64,000 bases of DNA from Sulfolobaceae archaeon (GCA_026627305.1 JAPNVD010000008.1:1-64000), one strand, 5' to 3'. Counted from the first letter of the stretch, positions 19,892-29,238 are shown. Numbers and translations: made by a program. Notes: generated from the letters alone by a model not told the origin.

Positions 19892-20383
19892 TTATTTCTT
19901 CTCTAAGACCTTCATTATATTATTATAAAGATCCTTATCTTTCTCCTCAATTCTCTTTAAACTCCACGGTAGAAGTTTCTTACTTTTTACACCCCTAACA
20001 ACTGATCTTAGCCACGATTCATAGACTTTGCCTCCTCCCTTCCTACTATAAAATTCCTTTAGCTCTTTTACAGCATCTTCATCTGATAATCCTTTAATAT
20101 TAACTAAATACCTACTGGCTACATATAGTATAAACCTCTTTCTAGCATCTTCCATACCTTCTTCAATTACCTTCTCTATCCAACTATAATCTGGACCACT
20201 CATGGGCTTAGGAGGGAACACCCCTTTAACTTCAAATAATAGTTCTCCTTCATTATCATAAATCCTCGAAACTACACCATCAAATTCTATATAACCAGCA
20301 ATAGAATTATCAGGATAATATAGCTTAAACTTCTTAACGCTGGGAATTTCTTCTTCTTTTTTGTCTTTCTCCTCTTTTTTCAT
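19892..20383 (-). CDS. Conserved hypothetical protein, possibly primase-associated helical domain
   Basis: A 163-residue protein: a charged Lys/Glu-rich N-terminus, a short beta segment (KLYYPDNSIAGYIEFDG), then a helical C-terminal half with RFILYVASRYLVNIKGLSDE and LRSVVRG...LPWSL. That helical pattern recalls the PriCT/PriX-type domain of archaeal primase-associated proteins, but I cannot confirm the relation. Its ATG directly follows the TGA of the NcsA-type gene, so the two are cotranscribed. Function unknown. Confidence 0.7.
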   Translation of the reverse strand: MKKEEKDKKEEEIPSVKKFKLYYPDNSIAGYIEFDGVVSRIYDNEGELLFEVKGVFPPKPMSGPDYSWIEKVIEEGMEDARKRFILYVASRYLVNIKGLSDEDAVKELKEFYSRKGGGKVYESWLRSVVRGVKSKKLLPWSLKRIEEKDKDLYNNIMKVLEKK

Positions 20384-21355
20384 TCAAATGGTATTTATAG
20401 CAGAAGTCAACTTAAGCCTTATTGCACAAAAAGAGCATATATCTCTACCAGGAGGAGTAGGCATACCACATATCTTGCACCTATGACCCTCTTTTTCTTC
20501 CTCCTTTATGCCATATTCTTTCTCTAAAGCAGGCCTTATCTTATTCTCAAAGTTCTCCACAAGGTATGCCATAAATCCGGGGAGTTCATCTTCTATCTCC
20601 TCAATTTTCCTCCTCAGTATTGTCTGAGATCTACTACCTAACCTAAGAGCAACATAGGGGCAGGAATCAGTAATAAATGGTATATTTTTCACTATCGCAT
20701 ATGTTGCTATCTCCTTTTCTGGAACTAAGAATAGGGGCTTGATCTTTTTTATAAATCCCTTTTCTGCAGGTGCTATAGCTCTTAACCTAGCAAGATTCTC
20801 TACATCACCACTGAAGTATCCATGAAATACAAATTGTGCTGTATCGTTTAAGTTATGGGCTGTAGCTAGCGTATCAGCACCTAACTCTGCCGCAACCTTA
20901 TTTAAAATATACCTCTTTGTAAGTCCACATGTGCTACAAACTGGTCTTCTTAACTTCTTAGCAGCATCGTCTATAGTAAATCCATAATCCTCGCTAACCT
21001 TCACTATTTTGTACTTAACACCTAAAAGTTCATAATTTTTGATGGCGTATTCCACACTTTTAGCTGAGTACTTCGATTCGTGCTTATTTATACCTAAATC
21101 TATCGTTATTCCAATTAGTTCTATGCCGTACTTATCTTTTATCTTGTTCATCAAATGGAGAAGCGTTGTACTATCCTTTCCACCACTTACAGCCACTGCT
21201 ACTTTTTTGCTCCCTTCCAACATCTTATATTTCTCTATAATTCTCTCAAACCTGGATTCGAAATACTCTATGAAGTGTTCTTTACACAAGTTAAGATTAG
21301 CATAACCGATCCTGATGATCGCTGGATTATTGCATTTACTGCATTTTACTGTCAT
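20384..21355 (-). CDS. tRNA 2-thiolation protein, NcsA/TtuA/TtcA family
   Basis: PP-loop ATPase that adenylates a tRNA base before thiolation. The 323-residue protein has an N-terminal zinc finger (CSKC at 5-8 with a later Cys near 24), the PP-loop SGGKDS at 57-62, a central CSTCG and KRYILN segment, [11 protein letters not shown], and a C-terminal zinc ribbon (CKICG...CSFC). The paired central Cys residues may hold the iron-sulfur cluster seen in TtuA. Likely role: s2U at tRNA position 34 (NcsA) or s2T at 54 (TtuA); the sequence alone does not decide. It lies at the head of a two-gene operon. Confidence 0.9.
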   Translation of the reverse strand: MTVKCSKCNNPAIIRIGYANLNLCKEHFIEYFESRFERIIEKYKMLEGSKKVAVAVSGGKDSTTLLHLMNKIKDKYGIELIGITIDLGINKHESKYSAKSVEYAIKNYELLGVKYKIVKVSEDYGFTIDDAAKKLRRPVCSTCGLTKRYILNKVAAELGADTLATAHNLNDTAQFVFHGYFSGDVENLARLRAIAPAEKGFIKKIKPLFLVPEKEIATYAIVKNIPFITDSCPYVALRLGSRSQTILRRKIEEIEDELPGFMAYLVENFENKIRPALEKEYGIKEEEKEGHRCKICGMPTPPGRDICSFCAIRLKLTSAINTI

Positions 21356-21417
21356 ACTACCATATTTTCACAAGAAGGATAAAATAATTAATTTGCTTAA
21401 TGTTTATAGTAAGTAAT

Positions 21418-22101
21418 ATGGAAGTATTACTCGAAATAGTCCCCAAGCTGAAAATGGAAAAGTTCGAAAAGGAACTTAAAGAGACTGAGCCATTTGATGG
21501 CTATAACATACCTGATTCCCCAACGGGTATACCATCACCATTGCCAATAGTAGCAGCAACTATCATCAGAGAGAGATATGGAAAAGATAGGAGAATAATA
21601 ATAAATCAAAGACTCATAGATGTAAACGAGCTATATGTCAGGTCATTAAGTATGACGGCAAAAATGATAGATGTAGAGATAGCCTTCACTAGGGGAGACA
21701 TGCCAAAGTATGGTCAAGCTTTAGGTGAGTTAACGTCTGAGAAAGCAGTTATGATAGCTAAATCTTATGGTATAAAGGCAGGAATGGTACTGAGTTTAAG
21801 AAAACCAAGGAACCAAATAATTAATAGGCTAAACTTTGATGCGGACTTCTTCTTAACGCTTAGGTTTAGAGACGTAAATGATATAAACTGGATAGAAAGG
21901 GGAATTGATAGACTTATACCTTACGTAATAGTTGTAAACGAAAAGACTAAAGAGTTAGCAGAAAAATTAGGACAGCCTTATATCAATGTTAACGAAATAA
22001 GCGATTATATTACAAAGATTGAGAGTTCAGGTATAAAATCGGTGATAATATCAACACTGGGAAATGTGGATCTAATAAATGAGATAATAAGAAGATTTTA
22101 A
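21418..22101 (+). CDS. Methylenetetrahydrofolate reductase-like TIM-barrel protein
   Basis: A 227-residue protein beginning MEVLLEIVPKL. The N-terminal PFDGYNIPDSPTGIPSPLPI, the central VRSLSMTAKMIDVEIAFTRGD and the strand-helix alternation to the C-terminal IKSVIISTL resemble the MetF/MTHFR FAD-binding barrel, though it is shorter than MetF (about 290 residues). Sulfolobales have modified pterins in place of folate, so the substrate is uncertain. The ATG at 21418 is preferred over the upstream in-frame ATG at 21400, as the shorter form starts at the first conserved strand. It diverges from the NcsA-type gene. Confidence 0.65.
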   Translation: MEVLLEIVPKLKMEKFEKELKETEPFDGYNIPDSPTGIPSPLPIVAATIIRERYGKDRRIIINQRLIDVNELYVRSLSMTAKMIDVEIAFTRGDMPKYGQALGELTSEKAVMIAKSYGIKAGMVLSLRKPRNQIINRLNFDADFFLTLRFRDVNDINWIERGIDRLIPYVIVVNEKTKELAEKLGQPYINVNEISDYITKIESSGIKSVIISTLGNVDLINEIIRRF

Positions 22102-22161
22102 GAAAAGCAAAACAAAAGAGGAGTAGAATAAAAAAGAAGGAAGAAAAACTTATTATATGGT

Positions 22162-23763
22162 TTACTTTAGCATCGTTATCTCTTCTGCCTTAATCTTCCC
22201 TGCAGGTCTCCATCCTAATGCATAAGCTATACCCGTGCCCACTAAACTTATTACTAAGTTTATTGATAATGCGATAACTGCTATATAAAGCGGTCCTATA
22301 GGCGTTAAGTAAGCTGATGTCTTTAGTGGACCGAAATGGTTTGCCAATAACGTTAAATATACTCCTGAACCTATTCCCGCTAACCAGCCGACAAACAAAG
22401 ATCTAGGCTCTAGCTTATCAGTATATAACCCTAAGAACACTGGTGGTAGAGTTTGAGCTATAAGTATTCCGCCTAAGAGCTGGAGCTGTATAGCATAAGT
22501 TGCTGGAACTATAAATACGAAAGCTAGGGCTACAAATTTGAAAGCTGTAGAAATCCATTTAGCTAACGTGGCCTCAGTATGCTCAGGCATATCTTTCCAG
22601 AACTCCTTTATTACATTTCTAGTTAACAGATTTGCAACACCAATAGCCATTATCGCGGCTGGAACTAACCCCCCTATAAAGATGCCTACATAAGCTAGGC
22701 CAACAAACCACGAAGGTAATGTGTAACCAATTAGCGAAGGAACCGTTAAGGCACCGTTTTTAGTAGCAACCACTAGATTAACTGCGTTTGGAACTGAATA
22801 TATCAATATCGCGAATAAAGCTATGAGCGCTAGACCTATTCCATATATAGGTAATAATGCCGCTGAGAGCTTAACAGCCCTCTTGGACTCGGGGCTTAGA
22901 TATCCATTAACAGCATGTGGATAAAGGAATAGCGCTAGAGCACTTCCTAATGCTAATGAAAGGTAAGCAGAGGCGAAAGCTTCTACCGTAGGTGCATGAG
23001 CATAAAGTATAGGTTTACTTACATGGTTTATTGCACTATCAACTGCTGTGCTTAACGTTTGTGCATTATGAAGTGCAACGCCGAATCCTCCTACAGCTAA
23101 AGGCACATAAATTATTACTACTAATACAGTAATCCATATTAATAGATCTTTAAAGACCCCTGTTAATGTAGCACCTCTTAAACCGCTAGTAAACACAAAT
23201 GCTGCTAGAATTATAAATGAGACTAATAATGCTAAATCCGTAGCGGTCTTAATAGCGCTTACACCCAATGCTAAGAATATAGGAATTAGCACAGCCTCCA
23301 TTCCTATTATTTGCAGTGCTATATATGGTAATTCCGCTACAGTCCCTGTTAGAGCTATTGCTATAGGCAAAAGCCTAGAATTGAACCTATCTTTCACGAA
23401 ATCTGCAGCTGTGACGTATCCTCTATTTCTAGCTACTGTCCATAACCTAGGAGCAATTAATAACTCCACAGCAAAGCCCCACGCAACATAAGGTACAGCG
23501 AAGAAGCCTACAGGTCCGCTAGCTAACAAAAGAGATGGAACCGCTATGAACGTATATGCAGTAAATAAATCTGCGCCCATCAAGAACCAATTCAAAAACC
23601 ATCCGAGTTTACGTCCTGCTAAAGCCCACTCTGAAAGTTTTGACAAGTCTCCCCTTCTCCATCTCGAACCATAAAATCCTAGGAACGCAAAAACAATAAA
23701 CACGACAATAAAAACTATTACAGTTGTAATATCGATATGGATTCCCTGAGCTATGGAGCTCAC
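22162..23763 (-). CDS. Sodium:solute symporter (SSS family)
   Basis: A 533-residue, roughly 13-helix symporter of the SSS family (PutP/PanF/monocarboxylate carriers). Seen: the N-terminal [49 protein letters not shown] region that carries the family signature, and [17 protein letters not shown] in the middle. It follows the small DUF3311 membrane gene by 6 bases, a pairing frequently seen in the family. The substrate is likely a carboxylate, not proven. A purine-rich, gene-free stretch of 60 bases lies beyond its stop. Confidence 0.9.
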   Translation of the reverse strand: MSSIAQGIHIDITTVIVFIVVFIVFAFLGFYGSRWRRGDLSKLSEWALAGRKLGWFLNWFLMGADLFTAYTFIAVPSLLLASGPVGFFAVPYVAWGFAVELLIAPRLWTVARNRGYVTAADFVKDRFNSRLLPIAIALTGTVAELPYIALQIIGMEAVLIPIFLALGVSAIKTATDLALLVSFIILAAFVFTSGLRGATLTGVFKDLLIWITVLVVIIYVPLAVGGFGVALHNAQTLSTAVDSAINHVSKPILYAHAPTVEAFASAYLSLALGSALALFLYPHAVNGYLSPESKRAVKLSAALLPIYGIGLALIALFAILIYSVPNAVNLVVATKNGALTVPSLIGYTLPSWFVGLAYVGIFIGGLVPAAIMAIGVANLLTRNVIKEFWKDMPEHTEATLAKWISTAFKFVALAFVFIVPATYAIQLQLLGGILIAQTLPPVFLGLYTDKLEPRSLFVGWLAGIGSGVYLTLLANHFGPLKTSAYLTPIGPLYIAVIALSINLVISLVGTGIAYALGWRPAGKIKAEEITMLK

Positions 23764-23769
23764 GTTTCT

Positions 23770-23973
23770 TCACCTCTTATTCTCATCTGGTTCTTTAACA
23801 AGAAGCACTGGTATTAACAGAAGTATTGATGTTACAACTAGCATTATCGTTTGATACCAGTAGAACATTGGCAGACCACCTATAGTTGGAGAAACTTTAT
23901 TATATAATGGTAGCAGTGCATATAGTATTATTAATATTAAAAATACAACAGCCGTTACTATATAGAAATTCAT
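23770..23973 (-). CDS. DUF3311 small membrane protein (SSS symporter partner)
   Basis: A 67-residue protein with two hydrophobic helices separated by the characteristic PLYNKVSPTIGGLPMFYWYQ segment of DUF3311. Such proteins are almost always encoded immediately before an SSS-family symporter and are thought to be its small subunit. Here the stop lies 6 bases before the symporter ATG, so the two form an operon. The role as an accessory subunit is inferred from conserved linkage. Confidence 0.85.
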   Translation of the reverse strand: MNFYIVTAVVFLILIILYALLPLYNKVSPTIGGLPMFYWYQTIMLVVTSILLLIPVLLVKEPDENKR

Positions 23974-24084
23974 TTTTGCTCTTAAAATTTACCCTGTTTT
24001 AAACCTTTAAATTTTACTTATATATCCCTATAGGAACCAATTTAAATATTTAAGCTCTTTAATTTACAATAAAAGTTAATATTT

Positions 24085-24138
24085 CTATCAGACCTTTCTT
24101 TTTCTTCACAAATCCGAACTCGGCAAATTCATCATTTG
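24085..24138 (-). ncRNA. C/D box guide RNA
   Basis: Minus-strand boxes: C ATGATGA 24129-24135, degenerate D' CGGA 24113-24116, C' GTGAAGA 24103-24109, D CTGA 24088-24091. The 12-base D' guide ATTTGCCGAGTT is complementary to AACTCGGCAAAT, which from memory matches the archaeal form of the 23S rRNA segment around E. coli position 1670 (GAACUAGGCAAAAUGG). The D guide is AAAAGAAAGGT; its target is not recognised. It sits in the gap between the DUF3311 and Sir2 genes, antisense to the latter's upstream region. Confidence 0.85.
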
Positions 24139-24173
24139 ATATCACTTTAATAACTGTAAGGTAAAATATTTTT

Positions 24174-24935
24174 ATGATGGATTTAGTTAAGGAAGTAGCC
24201 TCAGCTCTAATGGAGTCAATACATGCGATAGCCTTTACAGGTGCAGGGATTAGTACAGCCTCAGGAATTCCCGATTTTAGGGGACCAAATGGACTATGGA
24301 AGAAATACTCACCAGAACTGGCGTCAATAACTTATTTAATGTCAAATCCTAAAGGATTCTGGGAGTTTTACGCATTTAGAATGAAGGGGTTATTCGAAGC
24401 TTTACCTAATCCAGCCCATTATGCGCTTGCAGAGCTAGAAAAAATGGGTATAATAAAATACGTAATAACACAGAACATTGATGGATTACACCAAATGGCT
24501 GGTTCTAAAAACGTTATAGAAATACATGGAAGCATGAGAAGGTTCTATTGCATGGGCTGTAACACAAGGTACACTTTAGAAGAGGTCATGAAAAAGATAA
24601 ACTCAGGACAAATACCACCTTTGTGTGATAGATGTTCAGGCACGATAAGACCAGATGTGGTGCTATTCGGCGAGCCCGTGTATCAAATACAGGAAGCCCT
24701 AGATATCGCTTCATCATCAGACTTAGTTTTATCTATAGGATCCTCACTCTCAGTATATCCAGCCAATTTAGTACCTAGGACTGTAAAAGATTATGGAGGA
24801 AAACTAATAATCATAAATGGAGAACCCACAGAACTCGATGATCTAGCTGATATAATAGTAAGGGATAGAGTAGAGGTATTTTTACCAAAAGTAGTCGAGG
24901 AAGTAAAAAGGATGAAAAGTAATGAGAGCAGGTGA
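24174..24935 (+). CDS. Sir2-family NAD-dependent protein deacylase
   Basis: Removes acyl groups from lysine using NAD. The 253-residue length is normal. Seen: [17 protein letters not shown] near residues 20-36 (NAD pocket), TQNIDGLHQ near 99-107, the catalytic His in IHGS, a four-Cys zinc site (CMGC...CDRC) near 122-147, and GSSLSVYPA. In Sulfolobus, Sir2 acts on the chromatin protein Alba, and acetyl-CoA synthetase (present at 5.7 kb) is a classic bacterial target. CTTTAATA at about 24145-24152 lies 26 bases above the ATG. Its 3' end overlaps sfsA by 14 bases. Confidence 0.94.
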   Translation: MMDLVKEVASALMESIHAIAFTGAGISTASGIPDFRGPNGLWKKYSPELASITYLMSNPKGFWEFYAFRMKGLFEALPNPAHYALAELEKMGIIKYVITQNIDGLHQMAGSKNVIEIHGSMRRFYCMGCNTRYTLEEVMKKINSGQIPPLCDRCSGTIRPDVVLFGEPVYQIQEALDIASSSDLVLSIGSSLSVYPANLVPRTVKDYGGKLIIINGEPTELDDLADIIVRDRVEVFLPKVVEEVKRMKSNESR

Positions 24936-25608
24936 AGTAGTTTACACTTTTATAGAAAAGCTAGAGGAAGCAATCATTTTAGAAAGGATTAACAGGTTTA
25001 CAGTTAGAGTAAAGAAAGGTGAAAGTGAACTTCTCTGTCACCTTCATGATCCAGGAAGATTAAAAGAGCTAGTTTATCCTGGTAATAAGGGTTTAATAAG
25101 AGAGAAAAAGAATGGGAAGTTTCCATGCGTTCTCACGGCTTCTCTTGGAAATAACAGATGGGTTATAACTGATAGTAGTATTCATAACCAAATAGCCTCA
25201 AAGTTTTTGCCAGAAAACGCGAAAAGGGAAGTTAAGGTTGGTAATAGTAGGATAGACTTCTCCTATGACAATACTTACGTGGAAGTGAAAGGATGTACTT
25301 TAGTAGAAAATGGAATCGCTAAGTTTCCTGACGCCCCTACTAAGAGGGGAAAGAGACATCTGGAAGAATTGATTAAGTTAATGGATGAAGGCAAAAGGGC
25401 TAAGTTATTGATCCTCGTTATGAGGGACGATGCTTACTGTTTCACACCAAACTGGTCTACCGATCCGGAGTTTTCAGAGACTTTTGTAAAGGCTGTTGAT
25501 GAAGGTATTGACGTTGAGGTGCATGCTTTTAGACTGGAACAAAACAATATAATATATGTGAAGGATCTGCCTCTTTGTGAAAAGTATTATATTAGAGGTC
25601 AATATTAA
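24922..25608 (+). CDS. sfsA: SfsA family DNA-binding/nuclease-like protein
   Basis: A 228-residue SfsA homologue. Seen: an N-terminal OB-like region (RINRFTVRV...[16 protein letters not shown]), then the restriction-endonuclease-like core with [17 protein letters not shown] and [16 protein letters not shown], giving a D...E-x-K site. SfsA was named for sugar fermentation stimulation in E. coli; the biochemical activity remains unsettled. It is co-translated with the preceding Sir2 gene and followed after 9 bases by a DUF929 gene, so the three form an operon. Confidence 0.92.
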   Translation: MRAGEVVYTFIEKLEEAIILERINRFTVRVKKGESELLCHLHDPGRLKELVYPGNKGLIREKKNGKFPCVLTASLGNNRWVITDSSIHNQIASKFLPENAKREVKVGNSRIDFSYDNTYVEVKGCTLVENGIAKFPDAPTKRGKRHLEELIKLMDEGKRAKLLILVMRDDAYCFTPNWSTDPEFSETFVKAVDEGIDVEVHAFRLEQNNIIYVKDLPLCEKYYIRGQY

Positions 25609-25617
25609 TGTTCTTTG

Positions 25618-26430
25618 ATGGCAAACAAAAGAGGAAAAAGAACAGGCGAGAAAAAGGAGAGTACAAGCTTCCTGGCATATATTCCATTTATAGTTTTAGT
25701 TGCAGTGATAATTGCATTTGTCACCCTACCCTATATTTCCTCAAAACCCTCTTTACCTGTAGTAGAAATGAATCAGTTTGAAAAGATTTCAAATCACGGT
25801 TTCACGAACAACGTTCAGATATACTTTATTACTTGGTATAAGTCCCCTGATGGGGCTACCGACTCTTGGGTCATATATACTGCATTACACCATTATGGTG
25901 TCTTTAACGTTACTCCTACTTACTCAATTTATGACCAATTTGTAGGCAACGCAACACCAGGCTTAATATTAAATTCTTTTACGCCTAATACAAGCAGTAT
26001 ATACTTTAAGGCAATCTATGTTTATGGTGATAACTATAATGAAACGATCAATGGCACAGTGATACCACAAGGAGAATATTTGAACTACGCTCTAGCAGTT
26101 ATAAAGGCACAAGCACCTAGTTGGGTTTACAACATGATATTAAAGTACATCGTTAATGGAGTAGTAGCCTATGGTAAAGAAGCAGTTGAAGGAATAAGCC
26201 CAGCAAACTATACTGGTGTGACGAGAATGCCGACAGTTTTGATCATTTCAGGTCCTAAGGGGGTATGGTTACTCCTAGGCTATCCTGAACAGTTCACTCC
26301 CACATATTTAACCCTAGCGGTAAAAGAAACACCCACTCAGTTGTTGGAAAATATAGATGAAGGTAAGATACCAGAACCCCTTAATGCCACAGCTTCAACA
26401 CTGTTGCAGATAATAAATATGGTTAGCTAG
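25618..26430 (+). CDS. DUF929 membrane-anchored thioredoxin-like protein without the CxxC motif
   Basis: A 270-residue Sulfolobales family protein: basic N-terminus (KRGKRTGEKKE), one hydrophobic anchor (IPFIVLVAVIIAFVTLPYI) and an extracytoplasmic domain with several N-x-S/T sequons. DUF929 members usually carry a thioredoxin-type C-P-x-C after the first strand; here the matching stretch is WYKSPDGATDSW and the protein contains no Cys. A disulfide activity is therefore unlikely for this member. ATG 25618 is preferred over TTG 25615. Its end overlaps the convergent next gene by 8 bases. Confidence 0.75.
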   Translation: MANKRGKRTGEKKESTSFLAYIPFIVLVAVIIAFVTLPYISSKPSLPVVEMNQFEKISNHGFTNNVQIYFITWYKSPDGATDSWVIYTALHHYGVFNVTPTYSIYDQFVGNATPGLILNSFTPNTSSIYFKAIYVYGDNYNETINGTVIPQGEYLNYALAVIKAQAPSWVYNMILKYIVNGVVAYGKEAVEGISPANYTGVTRMPTVLIISGPKGVWLLLGYPEQFTPTYLTLAVKETPTQLLENIDEGKIPEPLNATASTLLQIINMVS

Positions 26431-27418
26431 AGAGTATTTTGACCTTATCGGTTTCAGCTCTAACCTTGAAAGACTTCAATAACTCAGGACATTCATCACA
26501 TTTATCTAATCTTTTGACATTACTGTCAAATAGTACAATTATGGTATCAAATCCCTTTAATTTCTCTAGCTCCTGGTTTATAACAGAATAGCTCATGACT
26601 ACTGGAGTTGGTTCTATTTCATGAAACATCGCAGCATCTAAGAACTCCTTTAGATCGGTAGTCCAAGCCTCTTTTATTCCCTTAGCGTTTGTTCTCTTCC
26701 TCTTAGGTATAACAAATATTGGCACTATAGCTATCTCGCCTTCTGGTTCATCTGTTATATAGGATCTCCTTAGCGTGTCTAGAAGTTCAAAGCCTTTGGT
26801 CATATAATCTAGAGCTATCTCCTTATCATAAACGTTCTCTTTATCATATCTAGTATGCCTATAATCGTTTATCCAGTTGTAGAACTCGATGATCTCATCC
26901 CTCCTTTTCATTACCTCATCTCCCATCTTTACCTCCTTAGCGCTCATTATAGGACCTTTTGCTATTATATTGCCCAATAGAGCCTGGTTTGATATGTAAA
27001 CCCTCTTTCCTTTAATCTGTTCAACGATAGCCTCTAATTCAAATGGAGCTTTATCAGTAGCTACCATAGGTTCGGCTGCAAAGCCCACCGTAATTCCACT
27101 TTTTATATCTGTAAATGAATACTCAACAAATCTATAGTAATCGTAGTAAACATAGTTGGGAAACCAGTTTTTATAAATCGAAAGACCTATATCCTTATTT
27201 TCCTTTACCTTTTGCATGATCTTCTCATAAGCGCTCTTAGTATTCCTAAACCTACCTGATAGTTCATCAAAAGGTATAAATATGGGCTCTCCCCACCTCG
27301 GTGTTACATAATCAAAGCCATACATCCTAATAACGTGAGCTATATTTGCATCAAAAAGCGTCTTCAAAACGCTCTTTATGTTCTTATCTAGCCAATCTAT
27401 ATGTAATATTTTACCCAT
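26423..27418 (-). CDS. Conserved hypothetical protein (331 aa)
   Basis: I do not recognise this family. The soluble 331-residue protein starts GKILHIDWLDKN, has an internal charged helical stretch (residues about 165-225), strands IAIVPIFVIPKRKR and FDTIIVLFDSN, and a single C-D-E-C pair near residue 310. No signal peptide or membrane helix is visible. It is monocistronic and ends within the 3' end of the DUF929 gene. The alternation of strands and acidic residues (D-W-L-D early, D-S-N late) could suit a nuclease, but I see no complete catalytic motif, so no function is assigned. Confidence 0.7.
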   Translation of the reverse strand: MGKILHIDWLDKNIKSVLKTLFDANIAHVIRMYGFDYVTPRWGEPIFIPFDELSGRFRNTKSAYEKIMQKVKENKDIGLSIYKNWFPNYVYYDYYRFVEYSFTDIKSGITVGFAAEPMVATDKAPFELEAIVEQIKGKRVYISNQALLGNIIAKGPIMSAKEVKMGDEVMKRRDEIIEFYNWINDYRHTRYDKENVYDKEIALDYMTKGFELLDTLRRSYITDEPEGEIAIVPIFVIPKRKRTNAKGIKEAWTTDLKEFLDAAMFHEIEPTPVVMSYSVINQELEKLKGFDTIIVLFDSNVKRLDKCDECPELLKSFKVRAETDKVKILSS

Positions 27419-27573
27419 GTCTTTTACTACATCGCTTTGGTATTAAATATTAACTTACCAAGGAGTACAAAAGTTTTAGAAAAAGACATAACATAGCGCT
27501 AAAATTTTTGCAAATATTACATAATATGAGCGAAAAAATTATGTTTTTATACATGAAAGCAAAAAGATAATTG

Positions 27574-27813
27574 ATGAAGTGGATTATTATCGGTCTACTC
27601 TCCCTATTATTTACGTTCTTCGATTATTCAATAGGCATAGTAGAGGTTAGAGTAGTATATGGAGTTGAAACGTTAAAGATCTTAAGCTCTTTTCCCATAA
27701 ACGTTATTTATCTCGCTGTTATATTTGTTACAGAGTTCTTGGTACTCTATTTCTTACAGAAAAAGGTTTTAGATATTTATAGAAAATGGAAATCTTTCCA
27801 TTCTGTACGCTGA
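27574..27813 (+). CDS. Small two-helix membrane protein
   Basis: A 79-residue protein with two hydrophobic helices (IIIGLLSLLFTFFDYSIGIV and VIYLAVIFVTEFLVLYFL) and a basic C-terminal tail. TTTTTATACA at about 27543-27552 lies 26 bases above the ATG at 27574, which makes a leaderless start there better than the TTG at 27571. Its last 45 bases overlap the 3' end of the convergent TenA gene, an unusually long overlap for this window. Function unknown. Confidence 0.65.
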   Translation: MKWIIIGLLSLLFTFFDYSIGIVEVRVVYGVETLKILSSFPINVIYLAVIFVTEFLVLYFLQKKVLDIYRKWKSFHSVR

Positions 27814-28434
27814 ATCCCAGAACATGTATTCATAAATAGATGCTTGCCTAAACATCCTCTTCATCTCATCGAGTTCTTCTTTGGTCAATTTTAAGGAGTC
27901 AACGATTCGAAGTACCTCATTTACGCTCTTCTCATACTCTTCTCCACCATAAGTGTTTATCCACTTTTGATAAACCTCGCTCCTAGAACCTCTTTTCTGG
28001 AGCTCCTTTCCCACTTCTAGATATATCCAATAACATGGCAATATTGCCCCTAAAGCCTCATGATAGGGTCTGGAGTAAACAGTAGAGAGCAGGAAGTTAA
28101 CATAGGCTAAGTTAGTTGGAGAGGGCTCTATCTTCTCTACATCAATATTCAACTCCTTAATATAATATCTGTGCAGTTCAGCCTCCACATTCATTGCAGT
28201 TTGTACTTGACCAGCAAAAAAGTTCATTACATTATCGTCGTCAGACTTAGCTGAAAGTACTGCTAAAGCTCTAGCAAACCCTTTCAAGTAGTGGAAATCT
28301 TGGGCTATATAATACTTGAATTTCTCCAACTCAAGAGTTCCATCAACCAATCCTGTAATAAAGGGATGTGATAATATCGCCGAATATATATCTTTTATTG
28401 AAGACCATAAGATGGATGTAATTCTCTCTTGCAT
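27769..28434 (-). CDS. tenA: TenA-type thiaminase II / aminopyrimidine aminohydrolase
   Basis: A 221-residue TenA protein that hydrolyses thiamine breakdown products (aminopyrimidine) for salvage of the pyrimidine half of thiamine. Seen: SHPFITGLVDGTLELEKFKY, YYIAQDFHYLKGFARAL, the catalytic Cys in ILPCYWIYLEVGK near residue 133, and YEYMFWDSAYRME at the end. These are the residues of the TenA_C class. It contrasts with the Cys-less paralogue at 14.3 kb. It is monocistronic and overlaps the small membrane protein gene tail to tail by 45 bases. Confidence 0.9.
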   Translation of the reverse strand: MQERITSILWSSIKDIYSAILSHPFITGLVDGTLELEKFKYYIAQDFHYLKGFARALAVLSAKSDDDNVMNFFAGQVQTAMNVEAELHRYYIKELNIDVEKIEPSPTNLAYVNFLLSTVYSRPYHEALGAILPCYWIYLEVGKELQKRGSRSEVYQKWINTYGGEEYEKSVNEVLRIVDSLKLTKEELDEMKRMFRQASIYEYMFWDSAYRMERFPFSINI

Positions 28435-28533
28435 TAAATTGTATTAAGCGACTTTATAATTTATTTTTATCTTACCTAAAGAGTGTATTATTTGCTGAAA
28501 AGTATTAAAGAGTAATTAATATAAAATAAAAAC

Positions 28534-28989
28534 ATGGCACTAGAGGTTGGAACTCAAGCACCTGACTTTCAAGCGGAATCCACTCAAGGCACTATAGTTC
28601 TCTCAGAGATACTAAAGAAGTATAAGGCTGTAGTACTGTATTTTTACCCTAAAGCGTTTACATCAGGCTGTACTAGAGAGCTCAACAGATTTGTGGAACT
28701 CTATGACGAGTTTAAGAACAGAAACGTTGAGATAATAGGCGTTAGTGCAGACTCCGTATCAACCCAAAAGAAGTTCGCTGAAAAATATGGCGCAAAGTTT
28801 CCATTAATTGGAGATAAGGAGAAAAAGGTCATAAACCTTTATGGAGTCCTGAACGAAAGGGGAACAAGTGCTGAAAGGGTTACCTTCATAATTTCAAACG
28901 ATATGAAAATTGTTAACGTATTCAGCAAGTTGAAGAAGGCAGAGGAGCACGCAGACAAGGCATTAGAGGCTATAAAACAATTATCGTAA
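28534..28989 (+). CDS. Peroxiredoxin, Bcp/PrxQ type with a single cysteine
   Basis: Thiol peroxidase of 151 residues that reduces hydroperoxides. The peroxidatic Cys is in FTSGCTRELNRF; the resolving Cys found five residues later in typical PrxQ proteins is replaced by Asn, and there is no other Cys. It thus fits the 1-Cys Bcp3-like member of the four Sulfolobus Bcp enzymes. ATTAAAG at about 28504-28510 lies 26 bases above the ATG. It overlaps the convergent 73-residue gene by 9 bases. Confidence 0.92.
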   Translation: MALEVGTQAPDFQAESTQGTIVLSEILKKYKAVVLYFYPKAFTSGCTRELNRFVELYDEFKNRNVEIIGVSADSVSTQKKFAEKYGAKFPLIGDKEKKVINLYGVLNERGTSAERVTFIISNDMKIVNVFSKLKKAEEHADKALEAIKQLS

Positions 28990-29202
28990 GTGCCTGTACT
29001 CTAACAGGAGCTTTATCATACCGTCCTCAGTATCTTCTCCATCTATGATAGCAAAACCATACTTCATGGCTATAGAAGGTACTTGTTCTACTATATTTTC
29101 ACTGACTATTATCCCTATCGTATCTCCTATTCTCAGAGCCTTCTTACTATCAGCTAAAAACTCATCTACTTCACTTGTACTGTTAAGTAACGTATATTCC
29201 AT
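28981..29202 (-). CDS. Small conserved protein, unknown function
   Basis: A 73-residue acidic alpha/beta protein: IGDTIGIIVSENIVEQVPSI then AMKYGFAIIDGED and MIKLLLEYRHLR, a strand-helix-strand-helix layout reminiscent of TusA/SirA-sized proteins but without their Cys-Pro motif. CTTTAATATC at about 29225-29234 on the minus strand lies 26 bases above the ATG, supporting a real leaderless gene. The C/D box RNA at 29239-29294 ends just above that promoter. Confidence 0.62.
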   Translation of the reverse strand: MEYTLLNSTSEVDEFLADSKKALRIGDTIGIIVSENIVEQVPSIAMKYGFAIIDGEDTEDGMIKLLLEYRHLR

Positions 29203-29238
29203 AAATTGGAAGGCGAAATAGCTGATATTAAAGTTTTT

